64,000 nt of DNA from Paenibacillus xylanexedens (GTDB lineage: Bacteria; Bacillota; Bacilli; Paenibacillales; Paenibacillaceae), in NCBI RefSeq assembly GCF_007676705.1, contig NZ_VEBF01000003.1, positions 62,001 to 126,000 on the forward strand, in the 5' to 3' direction. Shown here piece by piece: positions 18,360-27,476 of this stretch. A program made the position numbers and the translations under genes. Position 1 is the first letter of the stretch; every line of letters begins with the position of its first letter. The notes under the pieces were generated by a model. It was not told the DNA's origin. It did not search any database and saw only the letters and a list, made by a program, of their open reading frames with translations.

Positions 18360-20864
18360 CTACTCTTGACCGTGGCAGTGTTTGAACTTCTTACCACTAC
18401 CGCATGGGCATGGATCGTTACGTCCGATTTGGTCAGAAACCTTCACTGGACGTTTCTCAGCAGGCTCACCGCTTGTCGAGATCTGGCTTTCCTCAACAAC
18501 CGCTTGACGCTCCTGATTGCTCTCGATCTGCGCTCTCATCACATATGTTGCTACTTCTTCCTGAATCGAAGCGATCATCTGATGGAACATCTCGAAGCCT
18601 TCGAACTGGTACTCACGCAGTGGATCTGTACCGCCGTAGGCGCGAAGGTGGATACCTTGACGCAATTGATCCATCGCATCAATATGATCCATCCACTTGC
18701 TGTCTACTGCACGGAGCACAACCACTTTCTCGAACTCACGAACCATCTCTTCGCCAATTCGCTCTTCACGTGCATTGTACTTGTTCTGAACTTTCGTAAA
18801 CAGGAACTCAATGATCTCCTCTGCTTCCTTGCCCCACAGATCATCTTTTGTTATCGAACCATCATCCAGCAATTTGCTGTTCATGTAGTCGGCAACTTCC
18901 TGTAGCTCCCAGTTCTCCGGAATATCGTCACTACAGTGTGCTTCGACGATGCGTTCAATGGATGGCTTGATCATATCCATAACGATCTGTTTGATATTCT
19001 CGGACTCCAGTACCTCGCGGCGCTGTTTATATATAATTTCACGTTGTTGGTTCATTACATCATCATATTGGAGAACGACTTTACGTACGTCAAAGTTGTT
19101 ACCCTCAACACGTTTCTGCGCCGATTCTACTGCACGGGTAATCATCCGGCTCTCGATCGGTTGGTCTTCTTCAAAACCAAGGCGCTCCATCATGTTCAAT
19201 ACATTGTCTGCACCGAAACGTCTCATCAATTCATCGCCGAGTGACAGATAGAATTGTGTTGAACCCGGGTCACCTTGACGTCCCGCACGACCACGCAGCT
19301 GATTATCAATCCGGCGTGATTCGTGACGCTCTGTACCGATGATATGAAGGCCGCCTACTTCAGCTACACCTTCACCCAAGATAATATCTGTACCGCGTCC
19401 AGCCATGTTGGTTGCAATCGTTACTGCACCCGCTTGGCCAGCTCCTGAGATGATCTCTGCTTCTTCCGCATGGTACTTGGCGTTCAGTACCTGGTGTTTT
19501 ACACCACGGCGTTTGAGCATGTCAGACAGGCGCTCCGAGTTCTCGATGGATACTGTACCTACCAGAACGGGTTGGTTCTTACTGTGGCGTGCCACGATCT
19601 CTTCCACAACGGCATTGAACTTGCCATCGATGCTCTTGTACACGACATCTGCCATGTCATCCCGCTTGTTCGGACGGTTGGTTGGAATTTGCAGTACTTC
19701 GAGACCGTAGATTTTTTTGAACTCTTCTTCCTCGGTTTTCGCTGTACCCGTCATCCCCGCAAGTTTACGGTACATCCGGAAATAGTTCTGGAAGGTAATC
19801 GTAGCAAGCGTCATGCTCTCGTTTTGTACTTCAATGCCTTCTTTGGCTTCAATCGCCTGGTGCAATCCATCACTGTAACGACGTCCAGACATCAGACGAC
19901 CTGTGAATTCATCAACGATCATAACTTCCTCATCACTGACCACATAATCTACGTCACGACGCATGATTACATTAGCTTTCAAACCCTGTACGATGTGATG
20001 GTTGAGAGTTACATTGGCATGATCATACAAGTTTTCGATACCAAACGCTTTCTCTGCTTTTGCCACGCCCGCCTCAGTCAACGCTACGGATTTCACCTTG
20101 ATGTCTACCGTAAAGTCTTCTTCAGGAACCAGACGCTTCACAAAACGATCTGCTGAATAGTACATGTCCGTCGATTTCTGAGCTTGTCCAGAGATAATGA
20201 GTGGCGTACGCGCCTCATCGACCAAGATGGAGTCCACTTCATCAATGATACAGAAGAACAATGGACGTTGTACCATTTGCTCTTTGTACAGCACCATGTT
20301 GTCACGCAGATAGTCAAAGCCAAATTCGTTGTTCGTTCCGTACGTAATATCACATGCATAAGCATGTTGTTTCAAAGCATGGTCCATACCGCTCAGGTTA
20401 ACCCCTACCGTCATGCCCATAAATTCGTAGATTTGTCCCATTTCCTGGCTATCCCGCTGTGCCAAATAGTCATTGACCGTAACCACGTGTACACCTTTGG
20501 ACATCAATGCGTTCAGATATACCGGAAGTGTTCCTACCAGTGTTTTACCTTCACCCGTTTTCATCTCGGAAATACGGCCTTCATGCAGAGCGATACCACC
20601 CAGCATCTGTACATCGTAGTGACGTTTGCCCAGTACACGGCGTGATGCCTCACGCACGGTTGCAAATGCCTCTGGAAGAAGTTCATCTGTCGTTTCTCCC
20701 TTTTCAATACGAGCACGGTATTCGTCCGTTTTACCTTTCAGTTGTTCATCAGACAACGCCTGAAATTGTGGTTCCAGTTTATTGATCACATCGACCGTCT
20801 TCATCAGACGTTTAACATCACGTTCGTTCATGTCGCCGAAGATCTTTTTGACAAGTCCTAGCAT
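18360..20864 (-). CDS. secA: Preprotein translocase ATPase SecA
   Basis: Drives export of unfolded proteins through SecYEG with ATP. The 834-residue protein has the Walker A region EMKTGEGKTLVGTLPVYLNA, the DEAD-like VDSILVDEARTPLIISG, the NMAGRGTDIILGEGV helicase motif, and the C-terminal zinc-binding tail NDPCPCGSGKKFKHCHG that binds SecB or lipids. The ATG at 20864 follows AAAGGGG and gives the MLGLVKKIFGDMNERD start; the longer in-frame extension has no support. The heavy load of S-layer and flagellar export makes it a key housekeeping gene here. It lies between hpf and prfB, the B. subtilis order. Confidence 0.97.
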   Translation of the reverse strand: MLGLVKKIFGDMNERDVKRLMKTVDVINKLEPQFQALSDEQLKGKTDEYRARIEKGETTDELLPEAFATVREASRRVLGKRHYDVQMLGGIALHEGRISEMKTGEGKTLVGTLPVYLNALMSKGVHVVTVNDYLAQRDSQEMGQIYEFMGMTVGVNLSGMDHALKQHAYACDITYGTNNEFGFDYLRDNMVLYKEQMVQRPLFFCIIDEVDSILVDEARTPLIISGQAQKSTDMYYSADRFVKRLVPEEDFTVDIKVKSVALTEAGVAKAEKAFGIENLYDHANVTLNHHIVQGLKANVIMRRDVDYVVSDEEVMIVDEFTGRLMSGRRYSDGLHQAIEAKEGIEVQNESMTLATITFQNYFRMYRKLAGMTGTAKTEEEEFKKIYGLEVLQIPTNRPNKRDDMADVVYKSIDGKFNAVVEEIVARHSKNQPVLVGTVSIENSERLSDMLKRRGVKHQVLNAKYHAEEAEIISGAGQAGAVTIATNMAGRGTDIILGEGVAEVGGLHIIGTERHESRRIDNQLRGRAGRQGDPGSTQFYLSLGDELMRRFGADNVLNMMERLGFEEDQPIESRMITRAVESAQKRVEGNNFDVRKVVLQYDDVMNQQREIIYKQRREVLESENIKQIVMDMIKPSIERIVEAHCSDDIPENWELQEVADYMNSKLLDDGSITKDDLWGKEAEEIIEFLFTKVQNKYNAREERIGEEMVREFEKVVVLRAVDSKWMDHIDAMDQLRQGIHLRAYGGTDPLREYQFEGFEMFHQMIASIQEEVATYVMRAQIESNQERQAVVEESQISTSGEPAEKRPVKVSDQIGRNDPCPCGSGKKFKHCHGQE

Positions 20865-21005
20865 GGTATACCCCTTTCGTGCAAAACAGAATAGACCCCC
20901 TGTTGCCGCCACGCGACACCATCGGATGGATGTTGCATCCACTTGCCCGGGGGTGACAAACAATATGATTTGAGCTTAATGAAGATTACACTTCGTCAAC
21001 TCAGT

Positions 21006-21128
21006 TGCCAGAATGTCCTTTCGATCGCTGTTATCCCCTGATTTCTTTTAAACTCTCTTCTCAGAGGGGGAAATCAGGGGATAAAGGCGAACGCTTCGCT
21101 TCTACAGGTCATTTCTGCCCTCTTCGTC
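21006..21128 (+). repeat. Dispersed hairpin repeat, copy E (perfect stem)
   Basis: TTATCCCCTGATTTC pairs without mismatch to GAAATCAGGGGATAA. The element has the leading TTTCGATCGCTG and trailing GCGAACGCTTCGCTTC shared by other copies and ends near TTTCTGCC. It sits in the secA leader region, in opposite sense to the transcript. Confidence 0.85.
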
Positions 21129-21393
21129 ATCCCTGTAAAAATCAAATTCAAATCATATACTAATAAGTAATATGATGAATCAACTTCAGGCTTGCCAAGG
21201 GTTCCTCATGAAGCTGATTCGGTGTTCAAACGGATTCGGTTATTAAAAACTAGCCGAAGCCCGAGCCTTGCGAATCATGTTCATGGTGCTGTGCCTGTCA
21301 TTGATTATGATTAGCGATCATTCGTTGACAATTCTCCATCAGGACAATGATTCTCTTTGCATAAATTGTAACAGTTTGTAAGGGTCGCCGCAA
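21129..21393 (-). promoter_or_regulatory. Long gene-free region upstream of secA with candidate promoter
   Basis: On the minus strand TTGCGG (21388-21393), 17 nt, then TACAAT (21365-21370) form a candidate promoter. If used, the secA leader is about 490 nt and includes repeat copy E. I see several short stems but no known riboswitch family. No coding frame here has a ribosome site or protein-like composition. Confidence 0.4.
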
Positions 21394-21719
21394 CACGCCA
21401 CGGCACACTTCTTTGAACTTCTGAGACATATCAAATCGAGTTTAAGTGCAAAAAATCATAGTCGTTAGCGGAAGCCATCGATTGCCATGTTTGATTTTGC
21501 ACGGTAGACCGCCCTGTCAACAAATTTTGATGGTAAATTTGGATGTAAATCTCAATATCCAGTTCTCGAATGCATGTGTACGAATATTTTCGTAACCATT
21601 TGAATCTGGTCGTATAATTGCACAGTCTGTGCCTCTTCTTACTATCTATTAGACGCAGCAGCATAGGGAATAGTTTCACCATTTTATTTCCAAAGGTCAT
21701 TTCCCAGCCCTTTTACGCA

Positions 21720-21760
21720 CAAAAGAGCCCCATCCCCTAAGGGATGGAAGCTCTTGTTAA
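21720..21760 (-). terminator. Terminator after hpf
   Basis: On the minus strand AAGAGC..ATCCC pairs with GGGAT..GCTCTT and is followed by TTTTGTG. It ends the hpf transcript. Confidence 0.7.
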
Positions 21761-21845
21761 GTCTAATCCAGGAAACTACAGTTCCTGTGTTCATTATTAT
21801 TAGATATTATACCCAAGTCCGATCCAATGATCTTGTACGTTAAGA

Positions 21846-22409
21846 TTAACCTTGTTCGATCAATCCGTACTTACCATCGTTCCGTTTGTAAACAACGCTA
21901 ACTTCTTCACTGTCAATGTTGGAGAATACGAAGAAATTGTGGCCAACCATGTTCATTTGGAGGATTGCCTCTTCAACGTCCATTGGTTTCAACATAAAGC
22001 GTTTCGTCCGTACAACTTCCAGATCATCTTCATCCGTGTCCGCATCCAGTTCAGCTGTAGCTACAGTGCCTGTTGGATCTTCAACGAAGAGTGTTTTCAG
22101 GCTGCCTTCCTGGCGGAACTTACGGTTAATTTTTGTTTTATGTTTGCGGATCTGACGTTCCAGCTTGTCTACCACGGAGTCAATGGATGCGTACATATCG
22201 TCGCTCTCATCCTCAGCGCGGAGCACAATGCCTTTCAAAGGGATCGTCACCTCTACCGTATGCAAGCCTCTCGTCGTGCTCAATGTAACAGCACCGTCAG
22301 AGTTAAGGGGTGCATCGAAATACTTCTCGAGTCTACTCAACTTTTTGTCGACATAATCCTTCAAAGCATCAGTAACCTCGATTTGTTGACCTCGAATACT
22401 TAAATTCAT
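21846..22409 (-). CDS. hpf: Long-form ribosome hibernation promoting factor
   Basis: A 187-residue protein that binds idle 70S ribosomes and joins them as 100S dimers. The N-terminal domain (MNLSIRGQQIEVTDALKDYV...) is the S30AE/YfiA fold in the decoding site. After a polar linker, the C-terminal dimerisation domain is seen as AILQMNMVGHNFFVFSNIDS. This two-domain layout is the long form typical of Bacillota. The ATG at 22409 follows AAAAAGGAGGAG; the in-frame extension upstream lacks a ribosome site and would cross the promoter. It matches the position of yvyD in B. subtilis, between fliT and secA. Confidence 0.95.
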   Translation of the reverse strand: MNLSIRGQQIEVTDALKDYVDKKLSRLEKYFDAPLNSDGAVTLSTTRGLHTVEVTIPLKGIVLRAEDESDDMYASIDSVVDKLERQIRKHKTKINRKFRQEGSLKTLFVEDPTGTVATAELDADTDEDDLEVVRTKRFMLKPMDVEEAILQMNMVGHNFFVFSNIDSEEVSVVYKRNDGKYGLIEQG

Positions 22410-22440
22410 AGGGCACTCCTCCTTTTTCCTTTGCCACTTC

Positions 22441-22470
22441 ATTATAACACGAATGTAAGCGCGATGTAAA
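22441..22470 (-). promoter_or_regulatory. hpf promoter
   Basis: TTTACA (22465-22470), 18 nt, then TATAAT (22441-22446) on the minus strand, placing the start about 25 nt before the hpf ATG. It fits sigma-A; I see no clear sigma-B or sigma-H match. The rest of the 22410-22730 stretch holds nothing else I can support. Confidence 0.6.
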
Positions 22471-22733
22471 AACTCCCGGTGACCGAATAATGACGTCTGT
22501 TCAAGCCACATCTGCCAATGTAGGCATAACGCCATATTTCGCGATATTCCATCATATTCAGCCATAATCGCAAATTTTCATGCTATGTCTTATTAGGCGC
22601 TTGATGATGTAATTAACCTATTTTGAGCTTGCTCAATCTATTATGTAAAATGAACTTTAATCAATCGCTTGAATCTATTAGATTCTTAAGAATAATGTTT
22701 CCTGGATGATTCTCAAATCTGCAATCTAGTAGA

Positions 22734-22766
22734 ACAAAAAAAGACCCCGGAACGTACCGGAGTCTG
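22734..22766 (-). terminator. Terminator after the cold-shock gene
   Basis: Minus-strand AGACTCCGG pairs with CCGGGGTCT (one G-T pair), followed by seven Ts. Confidence 0.85.
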
Positions 22767-22830
22767 ATGCTATCGATAATTCAATTTGGTAACCATCTAA
22801 CCATATATGTAGGTCGGATTGTCCGGATGA

Positions 22831-23028
22831 TTATAATTTGATTACGTTAGCTGCTTGCGGTCCACGCGCGCCTTCGACGATGTCGAATTCTACGGATTGA
22901 CCTTCTTCCAAAGTTTTGAATCCTTCGGATTGAATTGCGGAGAAATGTACGAATACGTCGCCGCCGTCTTCAGTTTCAATGAAACCGTAACCTTTTTCTG
23001 CGTTGAACCATTTTACTTTACCTTGCAT
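22831..23028 (-). CDS. Cold-shock protein (CspA family RNA chaperone)
   Basis: A 65-residue single-domain OB-fold protein. RNP1 is KGYGFIE and RNP2 is VFVHFSAIQ, the aromatic RNA-binding faces of the CspA/CspB family. It melts mRNA structure and acts in the cytoplasm, at low temperature or in general growth. The leader from the promoter is only about 60 nt, shorter than the long thermosensing leader of E. coli cspA, so a constitutive or growth-linked member is as likely as a strongly cold-induced one. Monocistronic, with its own promoter and terminator. Confidence 0.95.
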   Translation of the reverse strand: MQGKVKWFNAEKGYGFIETEDGGDVFVHFSAIQSEGFKTLEEGQSVEFDIVEGARGPQAANVIKL

Positions 23029-23095
23029 GCACTAACATTCCCTTCGTCATCAAATGAAGTGAAGCTTTCGGCCTTAACCTCTGCCCACAATTCAG

Positions 23096-23125
23096 ATAAT
23101 ACCATCCAAAGTTATCCACTGTCAA
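23096..23125 (-). promoter_or_regulatory. Cold-shock gene promoter
   Basis: TTGACA (23120-23125), 18 nt, then TATTAT (23096-23101) on the minus strand. Consensus -35, one mismatch in -10. Confidence 0.7.
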
Positions 23126-23298
23126 TTGGTAATGAAAATGTTTTATTGGAAGTTTTTTGTATATTATTGTCGAACCTATGAAAAATGTAATTGATTCAAC
23201 ATTTAGAGAATACGAATTATGACATCTGCTCAGACAATAAAAAATCTGAGAAGCTATTTAAAGTGTCTGCGCCTCATAGGATGCATTATGTAAGCGGA

Positions 23299-23580
23299 TC
23301 ATATTTCGGAATCATCGTAATCTACGTTAAAGCATGCTATGTATATTTCTGGCGAACATAAATTTCCACTTAAATAATCATAAGCAAGCCTAAGATAATC
23401 TATTTTTTTCCTATCTCTCCGACTAAGCTCAGTAATCGGCAAGGTAGAAGGCATTACAATAGTGATGTTTGATTTACATTCAACAAATTCTAATAGGTTT
23501 TCATCATCCGTACAGAACACCGAATCAATCTTACTTTGATTACCTACTAGTTGTCGACCATTTTTAATAGTAGGTTCCAT
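23299..23580 (-). CDS. Small orphan protein of unknown function
   Basis: A 93-residue, soluble, mixed-charge frame (MEPTIKNGRQLVGNQSK...) with AAGG about 7 nt before the ATG. It has no signal peptide, membrane segment or motif that I recognise. Base composition is more AT-rich than the housekeeping genes on either side. It lies between the cold-shock gene and a decayed secreted-protein gene, a spot that looks like a small accessory insertion. It may be a gene fragment. Confidence 0.4.
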   Translation of the reverse strand: MEPTIKNGRQLVGNQSKIDSVFCTDDENLLEFVECKSNITIVMPSTLPITELSRRDRKKIDYLRLAYDYLSGNLCSPEIYIACFNVDYDDSEI

Positions 23581-23820
23581 AAAAAAACCTTATTCCTCAT
23601 TAAACTTGCGGTGTATGGCCCGTATCTATAAATAACCACCTCCAACAATTCAAACAAGCCACTGGACGAATGGTGGTGTCGATCTAGATCGAGTGGTACA
23701 GGGGCAACTTAGCGTAGAGGTGAATAACAAGCATAAAGAGTCCAATTGATGTTCATATCCATTAAATGTCAAAATCCAGTGTGGCAATTATTATCTATTG
23801 TATAAGGGGAGGTTACCAAG

Positions 23821-24470
23821 ATGATTCGCAGCGTTCTAAAGTCGAAATGGTCAGTTGCACTCCTTTTGTTCATTCTGTTCACATGGATACTACTCCTGTC
23901 TCCAACTAATCATGCTGATGCTCAAGAGAAGAGAATACCTGCAGAAGAACTGCAAAAAATCAGCCGTATATCCTTCACGCTTCGCGATGCCTACCGGGCG
24001 TAGTATACAGTGTATATCTATGCTCCAAAAGAAAAAAACGATCCTAGCCGAGGAGGATTACTGGACGGGTAACAAGCCTAGCGACCATACATACAGGGAA
24101 TTATCGAGCAGCATTGTTAAAAAAAAGGCGACCCACGGTACCGTACAAGTCGCTAAACTTTAAACTTGATCTTCATTCGATTACGTTGCCCCAAAATTGG
24201 CATTACACGATTAATAGCATGGCAAAGGGTACTCCAGCTCTACTGCTAATTACTGATTGGGGTTCCTCTAACTTCAACTTAGCTAAACCATTCATTGTAC
24301 GCTCAGACGTATTACAACCGCTAACATTCGTAGATAACAAAGGTAAAAAGATTGATAACTCCTTCTCTGCCGGCAGAGATGATGGTGTACGTATGCTGTC
24401 TGATGCCAGGCTAGTAATTTCAGATTCACAAATGACTAGACGAAGTCTGCTTGAAGTGTCCTCAAAATGA
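23821..24470 (+). pseudogene. Decayed gene for a secreted protein of unknown function
   Basis: Starts at ATG 23821 behind AGGGGAGG with a clear signal peptide (basic start, VALLLFILFTWILLL core, then NHADA). An in-frame TAG occurs at 24001-24003. Beyond it the frame still reads like protein (YTVYIYAPKEKNDPSRGG), then continues in a second frame (DYWTGNKPSDHTYRELSSS...) and, after another shift near 24160, in a third (FKLDLHSITLPQNWHYTINS...) to the stop at 24470. One stop and two frameshifts make a pseudogene more likely than sequencing error. I do not recognise the family. Confidence 0.6.
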
Positions 24471-24676
24471 TTTTATTCAAATATATTCCAGTAAAAGATA
24501 TTGATCAGTTAAGGTGGTTAGACAAAGTTTAAACTATGAGTTAAATAACTGGTTTCTACGTGTTTGAATCCAGTTCTTCCGATAATCCGCAAAATAAATA
24601 AGACATCCGGCAAGTGGAAACAGAAGCTGCATATCTCCTCTGTCTCCAAAGCACCGATATGCCTTGTTGTTACATT

Positions 24677-25012
24677 CTATTTCCGACTATCCATCAGATA
24701 AGCATCTGGCGTATAGGCTGTTTCATAGACGCTTCGCTGTGCTTTAGCCTGGTTGCGCTGCTTCAGCCAATGAGCCGCTTCGTTGCGTAAGAAATTAATG
24801 CGAACTTGAATCGTCGTATCACGGCCAATAACCGCTCTTATGCACTGTTTTTCTGCTTCTGTTAGCGGACTTTCCGACGCTTCCTGTTCGATCTGATCCA
24901 CGATGATCTGTCTTCGGTCCATCAGTTCGGAGAGCTCTTCATAAGTCAGCGCACCCAGCCTGCTCTGGATATCTTCCGACAGCTCTTCGAGAAGTCTGAT
25001 CGAATCAGACAT
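24677..25012 (-). CDS. fliT: Flagellar protein FliT-like chaperone
   Basis: A 111-residue helical protein (MSDSIRLLEELSEDIQSR...) with the heptad character of FliT, which holds the filament cap protein FliD before export. It overlaps the 3' end of fliS by 8 nt, with GGGAG about 8 nt before the ATG at 25012. FliT proteins are poorly conserved; the call rests mainly on its position after fliD-fliS, the same as in B. subtilis, and on helical composition. Confidence 0.75.
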   Translation of the reverse strand: MSDSIRLLEELSEDIQSRLGALTYEELSELMDRRQIIVDQIEQEASESPLTEAEKQCIRAVIGRDTTIQVRINFLRNEAAHWLKQRNQAKAQRSVYETAYTPDAYLMDSRK

Positions 25013-25409
25013 TAACCGCACTCCCTACGGAAGGCGCCGGAGTCGCAGAATCAAGTTTGCTGGCTTCGATCCAGGTTTCTTTTAGATCACACAGGTAGCC
25101 GAGAGCTTCTTCGGCCAGTTCTTTGGATTTTTTGATATTGGCTTGAATTAGAAGATGATTCATATATTCATATAAGGAAAATAAACTTTCCGATATTTCA
25201 TAAGAGCGGTCTAAAGTAGCCATAAGTTCAAATACGATCGTCTGAGCCTTTCCGAAAAAGAGATTTGCTTTTTCAATATCTCCATTTTCGACTCCATGAA
25301 TCGCTGTTTTCACAAAACGAATTGCTCCATCGTAAGTCATGATTAGAAGTTGTGCAGGAGAAGTTTGAACTGCATTTTGGCGATATTTCTCATGTGGGGA
25401 AGTCATCAT
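25005..25409 (-). CDS. fliS: Flagellin export chaperone FliS
   Basis: A 134-residue four-helix-bundle protein that binds the C-terminus of flagellin in the cytoplasm and stops premature polymerisation. The motif HEKYRQNAVQTSPAQLLIMTYDGAIRFVK is highly typical (split here by function: Y-X-N-X-V and the LLIMTYDGAI helix). The ATG at 25409 is preferred, 9 nt after AAAGGGTG. It sits between fliD and fliT; FliS also takes part in the FliW/Hag regulatory loop through competition for flagellin. Confidence 0.92.
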   Translation of the reverse strand: MMTSPHEKYRQNAVQTSPAQLLIMTYDGAIRFVKTAIHGVENGDIEKANLFFGKAQTIVFELMATLDRSYEISESLFSLYEYMNHLLIQANIKKSKELAEEALGYLCDLKETWIEASKLDSATPAPSVGSAVNV

Positions 25410-25450
25410 CTTCTCATTCACCCTTTACATAATTATTATTGTGAATTGAA

Positions 25451-26986
25451 TTAACCGACTGATCCTGTTAACTGTGAGAGTTGCGATTGATATTTGGTCA
25501 TTGCTGCTTCCATAGCTGCAAATTGTTTGTAATAGCGATTTTCAGCAGCACTCATTTGAGTTGTCATTCTTTTAATACGACTATTATAGTCTTCCATTTG
25601 TTTACCCATGATGCTTTCAGGTTTAAAAGCAACCGTGGTGCTTCCGTCAAACTTTGATGTACCCGCTCTCTTAGAAATACTATCCATTGCCTTATCTGCA
25701 GCAGCTGCTAATTTACCGAATATGGATTGAGATACATTTTCTCCTGTCCCTAGGAATAACTCAGTTAATTGCTGCGGATTCGATTCAATAGCTTCTTTGA
25801 ATTTCTGTTCGTCTAGGTGGAGTTTACCATTCTCATAATAATATTTAGTCGATATGCCCATTGAGCTTAAGCCAGGAACCTGCAGGGCTGATCGCATCTC
25901 ACTAAGCATTGTTTTTAAGAAGGGGTCATTCTTAAGTAGACCACTTTTAGCTTTTTTCTCCCAAGCTGTAATATCGGTTTCACTCATAGCAGAACGTTGT
26001 TCCTCTGTAAGAGGAGGAAAGTCCTTGAATTTTTCTTCTCTGATCATCGTATTTAAATTATTGATCAATTTATTGTAATCCTCAATAAAGGCTTTGACTG
26101 TTTCCAGCGCCTTAGTAGGATCCGTTTTGGTTGTTACAGTAATAGGACCTTTATCAGCAGTTAAACCTTGGAACGTCAATTTAACTCCATTGTGCGTGGC
26201 AGAATTTGAATCACTTTTCAATACTCCCCCACCATTAATTGAATACTCGGCTTGCTCCCCCTTTGCTGCAACTGACTTATCAGTCCAATTTTGCTGTGTA
26301 TCGAACAGTGTTAAAAAACTATTGTTTACTGCAAAGTCTCCGCTAACTTCAGGTTTTAAAGCACCAGGAATCTCAATTTTGCTAGCTGAGCCTTCTATTT
26401 TAGACGTAAGTATGAGCTTCCCTGATAAATCATCAAAAGCAGCTTTAACCTTCATATCCGGATCAGCATTAATTTTGGAAAGAACAGAAGAAAGTTGATC
26501 AGTAGCCTTAAAATCAAGGGTCTTTCCGTTGATTGTAACCTTGAACTGCTCAGTAAGATCACTAGAGCCTTTTAGAGTTGCTAAAGTATCCGTATTTTTT
26601 ATTCCGGACTTTGGAGGTGTTTCGATTTTGGCTGCTGTAGCCAACTTCGTAACTGTTACATCCATCTGAACACCATTAGCCGAAGCCAGTGCTTCAGCCT
26701 TAACGGCTGAACTTGCCGAATCAACCATATTGCCACTGCTATCTTTCATAGTTGCAATTTGCGTGTTGAGAGCAGCCGAATTACGATAACCACTAGCTTG
26801 AGCTGTCAACTTGTTTTTCCCGAAATCAAACAGTTGGCTGTTTACTTCTCTGTAAGTCTCTCGTTGCCATTGCAGAGCCTGTTTATTTTGATTCATTTTA
26901 TCCAAAGGAATTCGCTTGGATGCCATCATGCTTTTGACCAAACTATCTATATCCATACCCGAAAAGCCATTAACTCTTGTAACCAT
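25451..26986 (-). CDS. fliD: Flagellar filament cap protein FliD (HAP2)
   Basis: A 511-residue exported protein that caps the filament and guides flagellin assembly. The N-terminal region (TRVNGFSGMDIDSLVKSMM) and the early coiled-coil, followed by the middle domains and the C-terminal helical region with long heptads (MEDYNSRIKRMTTQMSAAEN), match the FliD N and C families. No Sec signal, as expected for type III export. The gene is noticeably AT-richer in its middle than the arg genes. It follows flaG by 15 nt. Confidence 0.93.
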   Translation of the reverse strand: MVTRVNGFSGMDIDSLVKSMMASKRIPLDKMNQNKQALQWQRETYREVNSQLFDFGKNKLTAQASGYRNSAALNTQIATMKDSSGNMVDSASSAVKAEALASANGVQMDVTVTKLATAAKIETPPKSGIKNTDTLATLKGSSDLTEQFKVTINGKTLDFKATDQLSSVLSKINADPDMKVKAAFDDLSGKLILTSKIEGSASKIEIPGALKPEVSGDFAVNNSFLTLFDTQQNWTDKSVAAKGEQAEYSINGGGVLKSDSNSATHNGVKLTFQGLTADKGPITVTTKTDPTKALETVKAFIEDYNKLINNLNTMIREEKFKDFPPLTEEQRSAMSETDITAWEKKAKSGLLKNDPFLKTMLSEMRSALQVPGLSSMGISTKYYYENGKLHLDEQKFKEAIESNPQQLTELFLGTGENVSQSIFGKLAAAADKAMDSISKRAGTSKFDGSTTVAFKPESIMGKQMEDYNSRIKRMTTQMSAAENRYYKQFAAMEAAMTKYQSQLSQLTGSVG

Positions 26987-27001
26987 TAATTTCCCTCCCT
27001 C

Positions 27002-27379
27002 TTATACTCTCTCGTCAACAATAATTCCAGCGAGCTCCATCATGTTAGCTACTAAATCCAATGTCTTTTCAGGCGGGACCTCACGAAGTAATTCACCAGT
27101 CTCTTTGTTAAGCACTTTCACTAGGATTTGATTTGTTTTTTCGTGAATACTAATGTCCAGGGTAGTTTGCGGACCTTCTAACGATTTTACTGCCTTCTCG
27201 ATGCGACTAATTAATTGCTCTTGCCCTAAAGAAGCAGTAACAAGTCCTTGTTGTTCAAGACTGTTCAAATCCTTAGTTCCATGGGAAGCGGACACAAGTG
27301 TTCCAAGAGTCCCCAAGCCGGCAATCGCAGGTGAAACCTCAGACTTAGTTTTGGCTGACAGCGAAAACTGAATATTCAT
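27002..27379 (-). CDS. flaG: FlaG family flagellar protein (YvyC)
   Basis: A 125-residue protein with a variable N-terminus and the conserved C-terminal FlaG domain (LDISIHEKTNQILVKVLNKE then EVPPEKTLDLVANMMELAG). FlaG proteins affect filament length or stability. The ATG at 27379 is 8 nt after GGAGG, so the six upstream in-frame codons are left out. It is directly upstream of fliD, as in B. subtilis. Confidence 0.88.
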   Translation of the reverse strand: MNIQFSLSAKTKSEVSPAIAGLGTLGTLVSASHGTKDLNSLEQQGLVTASLGQEQLISRIEKAVKSLEGPQTTLDISIHEKTNQILVKVLNKETGELLREVPPEKTLDLVANMMELAGIIVDERV

Positions 27380-27476
27380 CTCCAAACCCTCCGACATTCA
27401 AATTCACTCATTACTCCTTATTATCGGCAATAAGAAGTGAATGGTTTAGGAATTCCGAAAATTTGCTTTTTTGAAG

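Noticed and set aside
21431..21700. An 89-codon frame on the minus strand upstream of the secA promoter region
   Set aside because: No ribosome site, AT-rich, no recognisable protein features.
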